From Dehalococcoidia bacterium (GTDB lineage Bacteria; Chloroflexota; Dehalococcoidia; Lucifugimonadales; JAGWBF01), in the NCBI GenBank assembly GCA_021295955.1, contig JAGWBJ010000005.1, positions 254,813 through 318,812 of the forward strand: a stretch of 64,000 nt of DNA, read 5' to 3'. The notes below the pieces were generated by a model that ran no database searches, had not been told where the DNA came from, and worked only from the letters and a program-made list of their open reading frames with translations. Position numbers and translations under genes: made by a program. Below, piece after piece: positions 31,981 to 40,230 of the stretch (position 1 is its first letter; every line of letters begins with the position of its first letter).

Positions 31981-33387
31981 CTAGCTCCTGGCCTGCCGGT
32001 CCCTGGCGCCAGGCGTGTTCGGACGCTCCTGGACGCGATAGTCCGGGGTCCAAATCGGCGCCCAATCCACCAGTCGTCTATCGTTGATCCGCGAGTGGAT
32101 GCCGGGGTTGGCCTTCTCGAGCTCTTGTAGAGACGCGTGAAGGCACGTGACGACCGTGGGGAGGCCCGAGTCCTGCCTCTGGACGATGAGCTGATACAAC
32201 TTCTCTTCGGCCCACGGGGTGTTGCGCTCGGCTCCCAAATCGTCCAAGACCAGCAGGGGCGCCGTCTTGACCTGCTCGAAGAGCTCGTCGTACCCGGTGA
32301 GGCTGTCGGGGCCGAAGGCGGCCCTCAGGTGGTCCAGCAGGGTCGGCACAAAGGCGAACAGGGCGGGTTGGCCCAGCCGCCGCCTCACGTTGACGATGGA
32401 CACCGCCAGGTGGGTCTTGCCCCGGCCGTTCAGGCCGATGAGCAGCAGCCACCCCTTGGGCGACTCGGCGAAGCCCCGCGCCTTTTCGTAGGCCTTGGCC
32501 AGCGTCTCCCGCTCCTGCCGGTCGCCCCGGACCTCCCGGCCCATCTTGAAGCTCTCGAAGGTCATGCGCTCCAGCATGTGCTCGGACAGGCCGAGCTTCC
32601 CCTGGAACAGGTCGGTGTCGGGCTGACCCACGGGATATATGACAGACATGGACTCCAGCCTGATCCTGACCCCCTCGTCCAGACGCTCCAGGGGGCCGCG
32701 GACGGTGAAGACGGTGGGCAGCATGGAGTTGAACCGGTGGTTGATAACCTGGAACAACTTCTCCTGGGCCCAGGGGGTGCTGCTGTGGGATCCCAGGTCG
32801 TCCAGCACCAGGACCGGCGCGTTGCGCACCTGCTGGGACAGGTCGTCGTAGGACACGGAGCTCTGGGGGCCGTAGGCGCCACGGAGGTGGTCCAGCAGGT
32901 CGGGGACGAACACGAACAGCACCGTCCGCCCCCGCTCGATGCACCGGTTGGCTATGGCCGCCGCCAGATGGGTCTTGCCGGAGCCGCCGGGGCCGGTGAG
33001 CACCAGCCAACCCTGGGGCTCCTCGGCGAACGTCCTCGCGACCCTGAGGGCCTCGGCGAAGAGGGCCCTGCTCCGGGAATCGCCCAGCTTTCCCTGGGCG
33101 TCGGTGGCATCGAAGCTTATGCGGCCCAGGGGTCCCAGGTTGCTGTAGTGCAGCAGGTTGGAGTGACGGGCCGTCTCCGCGACGCTCTCCTGGCACCGGC
33201 ACGGAAAGACCTCCCCGAAGTCGGGATGCCCCATGGGCACGCGCCGGCCGACCCAGCCCGAGCCGTTGCAGACGGGACAGGCTGGCTCCTCCACATCAGG
33301 AGCCGGGTAGGCGTCCCCGTTTACGGAGGTACTCCCTAAATCCCTCCGGGCTGGGAGTCTTCGCAGTATGTCGCCCAGGTTCTCCAT
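31981..33387 (-). CDS. Tandem-duplicated DnaC/DnaI-like AAA+ ATPase (putative helicase loader)
   Basis: 468 aa. The N-terminal zinc-finger-like segment is CPVCNGSGW...CRC (C37, C40, C63, C65), as in DnaI/DnaC-type loaders. Two copies of the AAA+ module follow. Copy one has Walker A GPGGSGKT (132-139) and Walker B LVLDDLG (193-199). Copy two has GLNGRGKT (318-325) and LVLDDLG (379-385). Related stretches VPDLLDHLRGAYGP (161-174) and VPTLLDHLRAAFGP (347-360), and TPWAQEKLFQ with TPWAEEKLYQ, show internal duplication. Ordinary loaders have one module. It lies directly after dnaB and a DnaD-type gene, supporting a role in loading DnaB. ATG 33387 has a GAGGG site and makes the gene overlap dnaD by 92 bases; GTG 33294 just after the dnaD stop is an alternative without a ribosome-binding site. 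Confidence 0.85.
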   Translation of the reverse strand: MENLGDILRRLPARRDLGSTSVNGDAYPAPDVEEPACPVCNGSGWVGRRVPMGHPDFGEVFPCRCQESVAETARHSNLLHYSNLGPLGRISFDATDAQGKLGDSRSRALFAEALRVARTFAEEPQGWLVLTGPGGSGKTHLAAAIANRCIERGRTVLFVFVPDLLDHLRGAYGPQSSVSYDDLSQQVRNAPVLVLDDLGSHSSTPWAQEKLFQVINHRFNSMLPTVFTVRGPLERLDEGVRIRLESMSVIYPVGQPDTDLFQGKLGLSEHMLERMTFESFKMGREVRGDRQERETLAKAYEKARGFAESPKGWLLLIGLNGRGKTHLAVSIVNVRRRLGQPALFAFVPTLLDHLRAAFGPDSLTGYDELFEQVKTAPLLVLDDLGAERNTPWAEEKLYQLIVQRQDSGLPTVVTCLHASLQELEKANPGIHSRINDRRLVDWAPIWTPDYRVQERPNTPGARDRQARS

Positions 33388-34024
33388 CGTCCCTACCCTC
33401 GCTCGCCCACCGCCTCAGGACCGCCTGGATGTAGCGCCAGCTCCGGGCGTTCCGGGCGACCGCCAGCCTGAAAGCATCCTCTATCCACTCCCCCGGGAAT
33501 TCTCTTTCCGCGTCCTTCAGGTCGTCGGCCAAGAGGGGAGTGACCATCCCTATGTTCTCCTCGTACAGCCTGAAGATGTTGGGTCTGGGGCCTGCCGGCG
33601 CCGTTTCATCTTGAGCGTCATCCTCCGCCAGGCCGCCCTCGCTCCGGAGCCGCTCCACGGCCCTGCGCCCTGCTTCGTCGTTCAGGAACAGGAGCCGCCG
33701 CGTCCCGTCATCGTCCCCCCGGCCCACCGCAAGGAAAGTGCCCCTTGCCAGGGCCAGTCCCAGGCCGCGGCGGATGGCGTCCCGCGTGGAAGGGGCCGGG
33801 CCGCCCAGGCCCGCCATCAGCACCGGGTCCGCCAGAACCTCCCCCTCCGGGATGCACCGGGAGGCCCCCCGGCGCCGGTGCAGCAGGTACGTTACCCTCA
33901 TGGTGCACTTCAGCTCGGCCAGGTCCTGGACCTCCTCCAGGAGCGTGCCCAGCAACGGGTCGGGCACGGGTGTGTAGAGGGTGCCGGCCGGGAAGCCCCC
34001 TCGTTTTCCCTCGGGACAGGGCAT
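33296..34024 (-). CDS. dnaD: DnaD-domain primosome protein
   Basis: 242 aa. The N-terminal part resembles a winged-helix DnaD N-domain (PDPLLGTLLEEVQDLAELKCTMRVTYLLHRRRGASRCIPEGEVLADPVLMAGLG). The C-terminal DnaD domain is clear: IFRLYEENIGMVTPLLADDLKDAEREFPGEWIEDAFRLAVARNARSWRYIQAVLRRWASEG, with the YxxxIG and Y-I-x-x-x-L-x-x-W signature. DnaD proteins remodel DNA at origins and help recruit the DnaB helicase and its loader. ATG 34024 follows the dnaB stop with a two-base gap. The product ends inside the 5' part of the loader gene. The clustering with dnaB and the AAA+ loader supports the call. Confidence 0.83.
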   Translation of the reverse strand: MPCPEGKRGGFPAGTLYTPVPDPLLGTLLEEVQDLAELKCTMRVTYLLHRRRGASRCIPEGEVLADPVLMAGLGGPAPSTRDAIRRGLGLALARGTFLAVGRGDDDGTRRLLFLNDEAGRRAVERLRSEGGLAEDDAQDETAPAGPRPNIFRLYEENIGMVTPLLADDLKDAEREFPGEWIEDAFRLAVARNARSWRYIQAVLRRWASEGRDDGEPGRHTAKTPSPEGFREYLRKRGRLPGS

Positions 34025-34026
34025 CC

Positions 34027-35400
34027 CTAGAAGCCCTCAAGCTCCAGGGCCGCCGACTCGAACTTGACCAGGTTCTCCCTGAACAGGAGCTTTACGCTGC
34101 CCACGGGACCGTGGCGGTGCTTGGACACGACGATCTCGGCCACGTGGCGGGGATACGGCCTCTCGTCGCCGTACCTGGCGAACCACTCCTCCTCCGTGTA
34201 GTTGATCTCGTCCCGGTTGATGAACATCACCACGTCGGCATCCTGCTCGATGCTGCCGCTCTCCCTCAGGTCCGAGAGCTGGGGCCGGTGGCTGGTGCGG
34301 CCCTCCACGGCCCGGTTCATCTGGGATACGGCCAGGACGGGGACGTTGAGGTCCCGCGCCAGCCCCTTTATGGACCGGGTGATCTCGCTCATCTCCTGGA
34401 CCCGGTTGTCTCCTCGGGAGTTGGGCTTCTGGATGATCTGTATGTAGTCCACCACCAGGAAGTCCACACCACGCTCGGCGTGGAGGTGGTGGGCCTTGCT
34501 GCGCATCTCCACGATCCACTGCAAGGGTGTGTCGTCGATGTAGATGGGGAGCTCCGACAGGCCGCCTATGGCGCCGATGATGCGCCGCTCCTCGGCCTCG
34601 GTATAGAGGCCCAGCCGGAGACGCTGGGAGTCCACCGCGGCTTCTCCGGCCAGGAGACGCAGGGCGAGCTGCTCGCGGCTCATCTCCAGGCTGAACACAC
34701 CCACCGATGCGCCGTTGCGGGCGGCGTTGAGCGCCATGTTCATGGCGAGGGTGCTCTTGCCCAGGCTGGGCCGGGCCGCCAGCACCACCATGTCCGAGGG
34801 ATGGAGTCCGCCCAGGAGCTCGTCCAGGCGGTCGAACCCAGTCATGATGGGGGCCCCGATACCCCCCAGCGGCTCGTCGATGGCGGCCGCCTGCTCCTGC
34901 AGATACTGGTCCAGCACCTCTCGGATGGGCACGAAGTCCCGGCGCACCTGTCCCGTCCGGACCTGGTAAAGGATGTCCTCGGCCCTGCTGAGGGCGCCCT
35001 CGACGTCGTCGGTCCCCTCATAGCCTATGTCGGATATCCTGGCCGCCGAGTCGATGATGCGACGCATCACCGAGGTCTTGGTGACGATGCGGGCGTAGTG
35101 GTCGATGTGCACCGGGGTGGGCACGTTGGCCACCAGGTGGCTCAGATACGCCATGCCGCCGACCTGCTCGGTCCGCTCGTCTATGGAGAGCTGGTGGGCG
35201 AGGGTGACCTGGTTTATCGCATCACCGCGGCGGAAGAGGGAATGACAGGCCTCGTAGCAGATGCGGTTCCGCTCGCGATAGAAGTCGTCGGCCTTCAGGA
35301 AATGCGCCACCTTGGTGATGGACTCCCCGTCGATGAGCAACGAGCCCAGGACCGCCTCCTCGGCCTCCACGTCGTGAGGTAGGAGCTTCTCCTGGTACAT
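34027..35400 (-). CDS. dnaB: Replicative DNA helicase DnaB
   Basis: 457 aa. The N-terminal helical domain (PHDVEAEEAVLGSLLIDGESITKVAHFLKADDFYRERNRICYEA) and linker are followed by the RecA-like motor: TGFDRLDELLGGLHPSDMVVLAARPSLGKSTLAMNMA with Walker A 209-217, GVFSLEMSREQLALRLL, the Walker B DFLVVDYIQII and DLRESGSIEQDADVVMFINR. The hexameric 5'-3' helicase unwinds the fork. Walker A reads SLGKS where many DnaBs have SMGKT. It lies four bases after rplI, the common rplI-dnaB pairing, and leads into dnaD and the loader gene. Confidence 0.97.
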   Translation of the reverse strand: MYQEKLLPHDVEAEEAVLGSLLIDGESITKVAHFLKADDFYRERNRICYEACHSLFRRGDAINQVTLAHQLSIDERTEQVGGMAYLSHLVANVPTPVHIDHYARIVTKTSVMRRIIDSAARISDIGYEGTDDVEGALSRAEDILYQVRTGQVRRDFVPIREVLDQYLQEQAAAIDEPLGGIGAPIMTGFDRLDELLGGLHPSDMVVLAARPSLGKSTLAMNMALNAARNGASVGVFSLEMSREQLALRLLAGEAAVDSQRLRLGLYTEAEERRIIGAIGGLSELPIYIDDTPLQWIVEMRSKAHHLHAERGVDFLVVDYIQIIQKPNSRGDNRVQEMSEITRSIKGLARDLNVPVLAVSQMNRAVEGRTSHRPQLSDLRESGSIEQDADVVMFINRDEINYTEEEWFARYGDERPYPRHVAEIVVSKHRHGPVGSVKLLFRENLVKFESAALELEGF

Positions 35401-35404
35401 CTCC

Positions 35405-35854
35405 CTACTCTTCCGCCTCCGCGGTAACGAGGATGGTGGCCTGGATGTTGGCAGCCAGATGGAGCACCACCTCGTACTCCCCGGGGGCCCGGATGGGCTC
35501 CACTGCGTCGACCAGCTTCCGGTCCACCTCCCGACCGATGACGGCGCCCAGCTCCTGGGCGATCTGGGTCGGCGTAATGGCGCCGTAGAACATGCCCGCC
35601 GGAGTCAGCCGAGCCTTGACGGTGATGGCGGTGCCCTCGAGCTGGCCGGCCAGAACCTCCCACTGCTGGGTCTCCCTTATCCTGCGGTCGTCCCCGGCCC
35701 TCTTGATGCGCTCTATGCGCTTCATCTCCTCGGGGGTCGCCACCATGGCCAGCTTCTTGGGCACCAGGTAGTTGCGAGCGTAGCCGTCGGCCACGTCCTT
35801 CACATCGCCGGCGTTGGCCTGCTGGGGAACGTCTTCGAGAAAGATAACCCTCAC
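35405..35854 (-). CDS. rplI: Ribosomal protein bL9
   Basis: 149 aa. The N-terminal rRNA-binding domain reads MRVIFLEDVPQQANAGDVKDVADGYARNYLVPKKLAMVAT (the V-x-V-x-x-G-Y-A-R-N-Y-L signature). A connecting helix and the C-terminal domain TAITVKARLTPAGMFYGAITPTQIAQEL follow. The start is GTG 35854 with AAGGAG upstream. A TATAAT -10 element lies at 35904-35899 on the minus strand, with only a weak -35, so the rplI-dnaB-dnaD-loader unit probably starts here. The gene is separated from purL by 101 bases. Confidence 0.96.
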   Translation of the reverse strand: MRVIFLEDVPQQANAGDVKDVADGYARNYLVPKKLAMVATPEEMKRIERIKRAGDDRRIRETQQWEVLAGQLEGTAITVKARLTPAGMFYGAITPTQIAQELGAVIGREVDRKLVDAVEPIRAPGEYEVVLHLAANIQATILVTAEAEE

Positions 35855-35955
35855 TGTGAATCTCCTTTATGGGTCCCTGGATTCCGTCGTTTCCTGAGAT
35901 TATATCCGATGTTTGGGGAGCCCGAAAGGACACGGCGGCAGCCGCCGCCCGTCCT

Positions 35956-38178
35956 CTACAAACCACCCAGGGCGCCGCGCCAGGCCCTGGAGAGATCGTG
36001 CACACCGACGTCGACGAGGCCGTCTATGGAGAACCGGCCTCCCGACGAGACCCTCCCCAGCTCCGTCAGCGGCACCTTCGCCTCCTCCGCCATGCGCACC
36101 AGGAGGTCCCCCCGGTCCGGGGGCGTGGAAACGACGATGCGCGACTGGGACTCCCCGAACAGGGCGGCGTCCCATCGCCCAAAGACGGGAAACACTCCGT
36201 CGAACCCCACACCCGAAGCCATGCAGCTCTCGGCCAGGGCCACCGCCAGCCCGCCGTCGGAGCAGTCGTGCGCCGAGGTGACCACGCGCTCCGCCACCGC
36301 GCGGCGGCACAGCTCCTGGACCCGGCGCTCCACCGCGAGGCTTATCTCCGGCTTTCCCGCCACGATTCCGTGCACCGTCTCCAGGTACTCGCTGCCGGCC
36401 AGGTCCGCGGCGCTTCCGCGCACCTCGCCGCGACCCAACAGGAACACGGTCTCTCCGGGGGTCCGGAAGCCGGAGGTCGCGTGCCTCGTCACGTCTTCCA
36501 AGAGGCCGAGGGCGCCCACGATGGGAGTGGGGTATATGGGTCGACCCTGGGTCTCGTTGTACAGGCTGACGTTGCCGCTGACCACCGGGACGTCCAGGGC
36601 CTTGCACGCGGCGGCCATCCCCCTTATGCACCACTCGAGCTGGTAGTAGTTCTCGGGCACCTCGGGACTGCCAAAGTTGAGGCAGTCGGTCAGGGCAATG
36701 GGCACGGCCCCGGAGCACGAGAGGTTGCGGCAGGCCTCGGCCACGGCGATGGCCCCCCCGGCGTAGGGGTCGAGGTAGCAGTAGCGGCCGTTGCCGTCGG
36801 TGCACAGGGCGATGCCCCTGCGCGTCCCCTTGATCCGCAGCACGGCGGCGTCGGACCCGGGAGCCGCGACGGTGTTGGTCTGTACCTGGTGGTCGTACTG
36901 CCGGTACACGGCCTCCTTGCTACCGATGTTGGCCGTCCCAAGCAGCTTCGACAGCACCTGCCCAGGGCCGGCCTGGGGAAGAGGCACCTCGCTCAACGGA
37001 TAGGCGGCCAGACGGTCCTGCTCCCTGGGTCTGGTCCCCGTGGGCCGGTACGCCGGAGCATCGGTGAGGACCTCCACGGGCAGGTGTGCCACGGCCACGC
37101 TCCGGTCCTCCACCGTGGCGTAGCCCGTCGCATCCGCCGACCCTATCTCGACGCAGGGCACCTCCCACCGGCGGAACACCTCCTCCAGGGCCGCCTTGTT
37201 GCCGGGAGTGGTCACCAGGAGCATCCTCTCCTGGGACTCGGAGAGCATCACCTCATACGCGTCCATGTCCGACTCCCGGCGGGGCACCCGGGACAGGTCC
37301 AGCCGCAGTCCCGTCCCGGCGCGGGCCGCCGACTCCATGGCGGCGCTGGTCAGCCCCGCGGCCCCCAGGTCCTGCATCCCCTCCAGGCAGCCGCTGTGCC
37401 CGGCCTCCAGGCAGGCCTCTATGAGGACCTTCTCCAGAAAGGGGTTTCCGACCTGCACCGTGGAGCGCAGCTCCCGGTCCTCCTCGAAGGTCCGCGACGC
37501 CAGCCCCGAGGCCCCGTGGATGCCGTCCCGCCCCGTCTCCGCGCCCACCAGCAGGAGGACGTTGCCCGGGGCCCCCAACGAGGCGCTTATGAGCTGGTCC
37601 TTCCGCATCAGCCCGACGCACATGGCGTTGACCAGCGGGTTCCGCGAGTAGCAGTCGGCGAAGACCACCTCGCCTCCCACGTCTGGCACGCCGATGCAGT
37701 TTCCGTACCAGGAGATGCCGGCGACCACGCCCTCGAACAGGTGCCGGTTGGCGGGGTCGTCCAGGGGGCCGAAGCGAAGGGAGTTGAGCAGGGCGATGGG
37801 CCGCGCCCCCATGGCCAGGATGTCCCGGACGATCCCGCCGACCCCCGTGGCGGCCCCCTGGAAGGGCTCCACGGCCGAGGGGTGGTTGTGGGACTCGATC
37901 TTGAAGACGACGGCCAGCCCGTCGCCGATGTCCACGACTCCCGCGTTCTCCCGCCCGGGCGGAAGAAGCACCCTCCGGCCCTCCGACGGCAGCAGCCCCA
38001 GCAGCGGCCTGGAATGCTTGTACCCGCAGTGCTCGCTCCAGAGGGCCCCGAACATGCCGAGCTCCACGGGTCGCGGCTCCCGGTCGAGGCGGTCGACTAT
38101 CAGCCGGTACTCGTCTTCGCTGAGGGCGATCTCGTCAAGGACCTTCTTGTCCACACCACCACCAATGCCATGATTCAC
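35956..38178 (-). CDS. purL: Phosphoribosylformylglycinamidine synthase subunit PurL
   Basis: 740 aa, small-type FGAM synthase catalytic subunit. It converts FGAR, ATP and ammonia (delivered from glutamine by PurQ) to FGAM in purine synthesis. It has MFGALWSEHCGYKHSRPLLG near the N-terminus and FKIESHNHPSAVEPFQGAATGVGGIVRDILAMGARPIALLN. Two internally related AIRS-like halves follow, and the second contains LLGTANIGSKEAVYRQYDHQVQTNTV and TSAHDCSDGGLAVALAES. It is 32 bases downstream of purQ on the same strand. The third partner PurS, usual for the small PurL type, is not encoded next to them. Confidence 0.96.
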   Translation of the reverse strand: MNHGIGGGVDKKVLDEIALSEDEYRLIVDRLDREPRPVELGMFGALWSEHCGYKHSRPLLGLLPSEGRRVLLPPGRENAGVVDIGDGLAVVFKIESHNHPSAVEPFQGAATGVGGIVRDILAMGARPIALLNSLRFGPLDDPANRHLFEGVVAGISWYGNCIGVPDVGGEVVFADCYSRNPLVNAMCVGLMRKDQLISASLGAPGNVLLLVGAETGRDGIHGASGLASRTFEEDRELRSTVQVGNPFLEKVLIEACLEAGHSGCLEGMQDLGAAGLTSAAMESAARAGTGLRLDLSRVPRRESDMDAYEVMLSESQERMLLVTTPGNKAALEEVFRRWEVPCVEIGSADATGYATVEDRSVAVAHLPVEVLTDAPAYRPTGTRPREQDRLAAYPLSEVPLPQAGPGQVLSKLLGTANIGSKEAVYRQYDHQVQTNTVAAPGSDAAVLRIKGTRRGIALCTDGNGRYCYLDPYAGGAIAVAEACRNLSCSGAVPIALTDCLNFGSPEVPENYYQLEWCIRGMAAACKALDVPVVSGNVSLYNETQGRPIYPTPIVGALGLLEDVTRHATSGFRTPGETVFLLGRGEVRGSAADLAGSEYLETVHGIVAGKPEISLAVERRVQELCRRAVAERVVTSAHDCSDGGLAVALAESCMASGVGFDGVFPVFGRWDAALFGESQSRIVVSTPPDRGDLLVRMAEEAKVPLTELGRVSSGGRFSIDGLVDVGVHDLSRAWRGALGGL

Positions 38179-38210
38179 CGCCCGCCGGGGTCGGGCGCCG
38201 CGCCAAGTGG

Positions 38211-38918
38211 TCAGCCGCTCTTCTCGGCGGCCCAGCCAACGGCCGACTCAAAGATTAGCCTGCCGTCGCACCCGCCCATGATCTCCTCGCAGCACCGCTC
38301 GGGATGGGGCATCATTCCCACCACGTTGCCCTCGGGGTTGGAGATGCCGGCGATGTTGTGGGCGGACCCGTTGGGGTTCGCCTCGGGGGCCGGGTCCCCG
38401 CCGGGAGACGTGTAGCGGAACACGACTCGGCCCTCGTTCTCAAGACGGGCCAGGGTGTCCTCGTCGGCGAAGTAGTTGCCCTCCCCATGGGATATGGGCA
38501 CCTCCAGCACCTGGCCCGGGGCGCATGCCCGGGTGAAGGCCGTGTCGGTACGCTCGACCCTGAGGTTGGTCCATTGGCAACGGTACTGGAGATGGCTGTT
38601 GCGCATGAGCACGCCGGGCAGCAAGCCGGCCTCGCAGAGGACCTGGAACCCGTTGCAGATGCCGATCACGGGACGGCCCGAGGCCGCAAAGTCCGCGACG
38701 GACCCCATTATCGGGGAGAAACGCGCGATGGCCCCAGCCCTCAGATAGTCGCCGTAGGAGAACCCCCCAGGGAGGACGACGCAGTCATACTCCGCGGCGA
38801 GATCGGGGCGGTCCCGGTACCACAGATAGTCCGCGGTATGACCCAGAAGGGTATCGATAACGTGATGGCAGTCGCCGTCGCTCCACGTGCCGGGGAACAC
38901 CACGATGCCGAAGCGCAT
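38211..38918 (-). CDS. purQ: Phosphoribosylformylglycinamidine synthase subunit PurQ (glutaminase)
   Basis: 235 aa class I glutamine amidotransferase. GIVVFPGTWSDGDCHHVI at the N-terminus, VLPGGFSYGDYLRAGAIA, the nucleophile Cys in GICNGFQVLCEAGLLPG, and the His-Glu pair in MMPHPERCCE complete the triad. It supplies ammonia to PurL. It lies between rpsU (64-base gap, with a GGGGTC/GACCCC hairpin and no T-run) and purL, so rpsU-purQ-purL may be one transcript driven from the strong promoter upstream of rpsU. Confidence 0.96.
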   Translation of the reverse strand: MRFGIVVFPGTWSDGDCHHVIDTLLGHTADYLWYRDRPDLAAEYDCVVLPGGFSYGDYLRAGAIARFSPIMGSVADFAASGRPVIGICNGFQVLCEAGLLPGVLMRNSHLQYRCQWTNLRVERTDTAFTRACAPGQVLEVPISHGEGNYFADEDTLARLENEGRVVFRYTSPGGDPAPEANPNGSAHNIAGISNPEGNVVGMMPHPERCCEEIMGGCDGRLIFESAVGWAAEKSG

Positions 38919-38982
38919 TCACATCTTCTCCCGGCAATCGGAGGGGGTCAAGGGACCCCACGAACGGTGTGGCGTAGTAAAG

Positions 38983-39165
38983 TTAGCTGTTGCGCCTGCT
39001 CTTGCGGCGTTTGGCCGCAGCCTTCTTCTTGCGCCTGATGCTTGGCGACTCGAAGTGGGCCCGGCGCCTGATCTCCGAAAGGATGCCGTCTTGCTGCACC
39101 CTCTTGTTGAACCTTCTCAGAAGGCTCTCAAAGGTCTCGCCTTCGGCGAGCCGTACGTCGGACAA
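38983..39165 (-). CDS. rpsU: Ribosomal protein bS21
   Basis: 60 aa, strongly basic. VRLAEGETFESLLRRFNKRVQQDGILSEIRRRAHFESPSIRRKKKAAAKRRKSRRN is a complete bS21: two helices and a lysine/arginine-rich tail that contacts the 16S rRNA platform near the anti-Shine-Dalgarno. A GGAGAG site precedes ATG 39165. It is transcribed from an ideal sigma70 promoter at 39251-39223. Confidence 0.95.
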   Translation of the reverse strand: MSDVRLAEGETFESLLRRFNKRVQQDGILSEIRRRAHFESPSIRRKKKAAAKRRKSRRNS

Positions 39166-39222
39166 GCGGGTCTCTCCTCCCCATGGACGGACCGTCTGTC
39201 GCTATCCTGCTAACCCAAGGGT

Positions 39223-39251
39223 ATTATATGTCCGCCCCTTGGGGGTGTCAA
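39223..39251 (-). promoter_or_regulatory. Consensus promoter of rpsU (and probably purQ-purL)
   Basis: On the minus strand TTGACA (39251-39246), 17-base spacer, TATAAT (39228-39223): a perfect sigma70 consensus, the best in the window. Leader about 50 bases. Confidence 0.8.
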
Positions 39252-39297
39252 CCGGAGCCGGCCGCAGACGGTCATGCCCATGTAGGCACTCCTGGGA

Positions 39298-39326
39298 TTG
39301 ACTGGCCACATGGCCTGCGATATGAT
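39298..39326 (+). promoter_or_regulatory. Promoter of the D-glutamate cyclase pair
   Basis: TTGACT (39298-39303), 17-base spacer, TATGAT (39321-39326). Leader of about 83 bases ending in TGGAGGAATAAGAGC before ATG 39416. It is divergent from the rpsU promoter. Confidence 0.6.
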
Positions 39327-39415
39327 GGCTGGTGCGTCGACGGGCCCTCCCAGCCGCGCCCGCACGGGTGGTCCCGGTCCCGACGCCTCGCCGTATTCTA
39401 TGGAGGAATAAGAGC

Positions 39416-40210
39416 ATGAGCACGCGCACTCTACCTGGGAATCCTGCCGAGGTCAGGCACATGATCGAGACCGGGGAGTGGAGGGGCGTCACCGCCGGCG
39501 TCGCTCCCGGATTCGTGCAGGCCAACCTGGCAATCCTGCCCAAGGAGCAGGCCTTCGATTTCCTTCTCTTCTGCCAGCGCAACCCCAAGCCCTGCCCCGT
39601 CCTGGAGGTCATAGAGCCCGGCCAGGTGGAGCCCAAGAGTATGGCCCCGGGAGCGGACATCCGCACGACCATCCCCAAGTACCGGGTCTACAACAACGGC
39701 GAGGCCGCGGGGGACGAGGACGATGTCCGGTCCGTCTGGAGGGACGACCTGGTGTCCTTCCTGCTGGGGTGCAGCTTCTCCTTTGAGAACGCCATGCTAA
39801 ACGCCGGGATCCCCCTTCGCCACATCGAGCGCCAACACAACGTGTCCATGTTCAGGACCAACATCGAGACCACGCCGGCCGGCCCCTTCTCGGGCCCCAT
39901 GGTCGTCAGCATGCGCCCGGTGCACCACAGCCAGGTGGTCCGCGCCGTGCAGGTAACCTCCCGGTTTCCGGCCACTCACGGCGCCCCTGTGCACGTGGGC
40001 GACCCGGAGGCGATAGGCATAGAGGACATCACCAGGCCCGACTACGGCGACCCCACGGAGATCAGGGAGGACGAGGTACCCATCTTCTGGGCGTGCGGGG
40101 TCACCCCCCAGGCGGTGGCGGCCAAGAGCAAGCCCCCCTTCATGATCACCCATTCTCCGGGGTACATGTTCATCACCGACTGGCGGGACGAGGACATGGC
40201 CGTCCTGTAG
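39416..40210 (+). CDS. DUF1445 family protein (YcsI-type putative hydro-lyase; D-glutamate cyclase N-terminal homologue)
   Basis: 264 aa. [126 protein letters not shown] and [33 protein letters not shown] are all characteristic of DUF1445. In mammals this domain forms the N-terminal half of D-glutamate cyclase, which converts D-glutamate to 5-oxo-D-proline. The next gene, 20 bases on, encodes the counterpart of the C-terminal half. The start is ATG 39416 after a GGAGG site; the frame opens further upstream but without signal. Confidence 0.9.
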   Translation: MSTRTLPGNPAEVRHMIETGEWRGVTAGVAPGFVQANLAILPKEQAFDFLLFCQRNPKPCPVLEVIEPGQVEPKSMAPGADIRTTIPKYRVYNNGEAAGDEDDVRSVWRDDLVSFLLGCSFSFENAMLNAGIPLRHIERQHNVSMFRTNIETTPAGPFSGPMVVSMRPVHHSQVVRAVQVTSRFPATHGAPVHVGDPEAIGIEDITRPDYGDPTEIREDEVPIFWACGVTPQAVAAKSKPPFMITHSPGYMFITDWRDEDMAVL

Positions 40211-40230
40211 CCCCCGACCGAGGAGGCGCT

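Noticed and set aside
32137..33339. 400-codon open frame on the plus strand
   Set aside because: Antisense to the tandem AAA+ gene, which shows clear Walker motifs in the other strand.
35869..38415. 848-codon open frame on the plus strand
   Set aside because: It lies antisense to purL/purQ, which are complete and conserved. High G+C keeps antisense frames open and the product is low-complexity P/R/G/H-rich.
38946..38961. GGGGTC/GACCCC hairpin between rpsU and purQ as a terminator
   Set aside because: Only 6 bp and not followed by a T-run on the transcribed strand.
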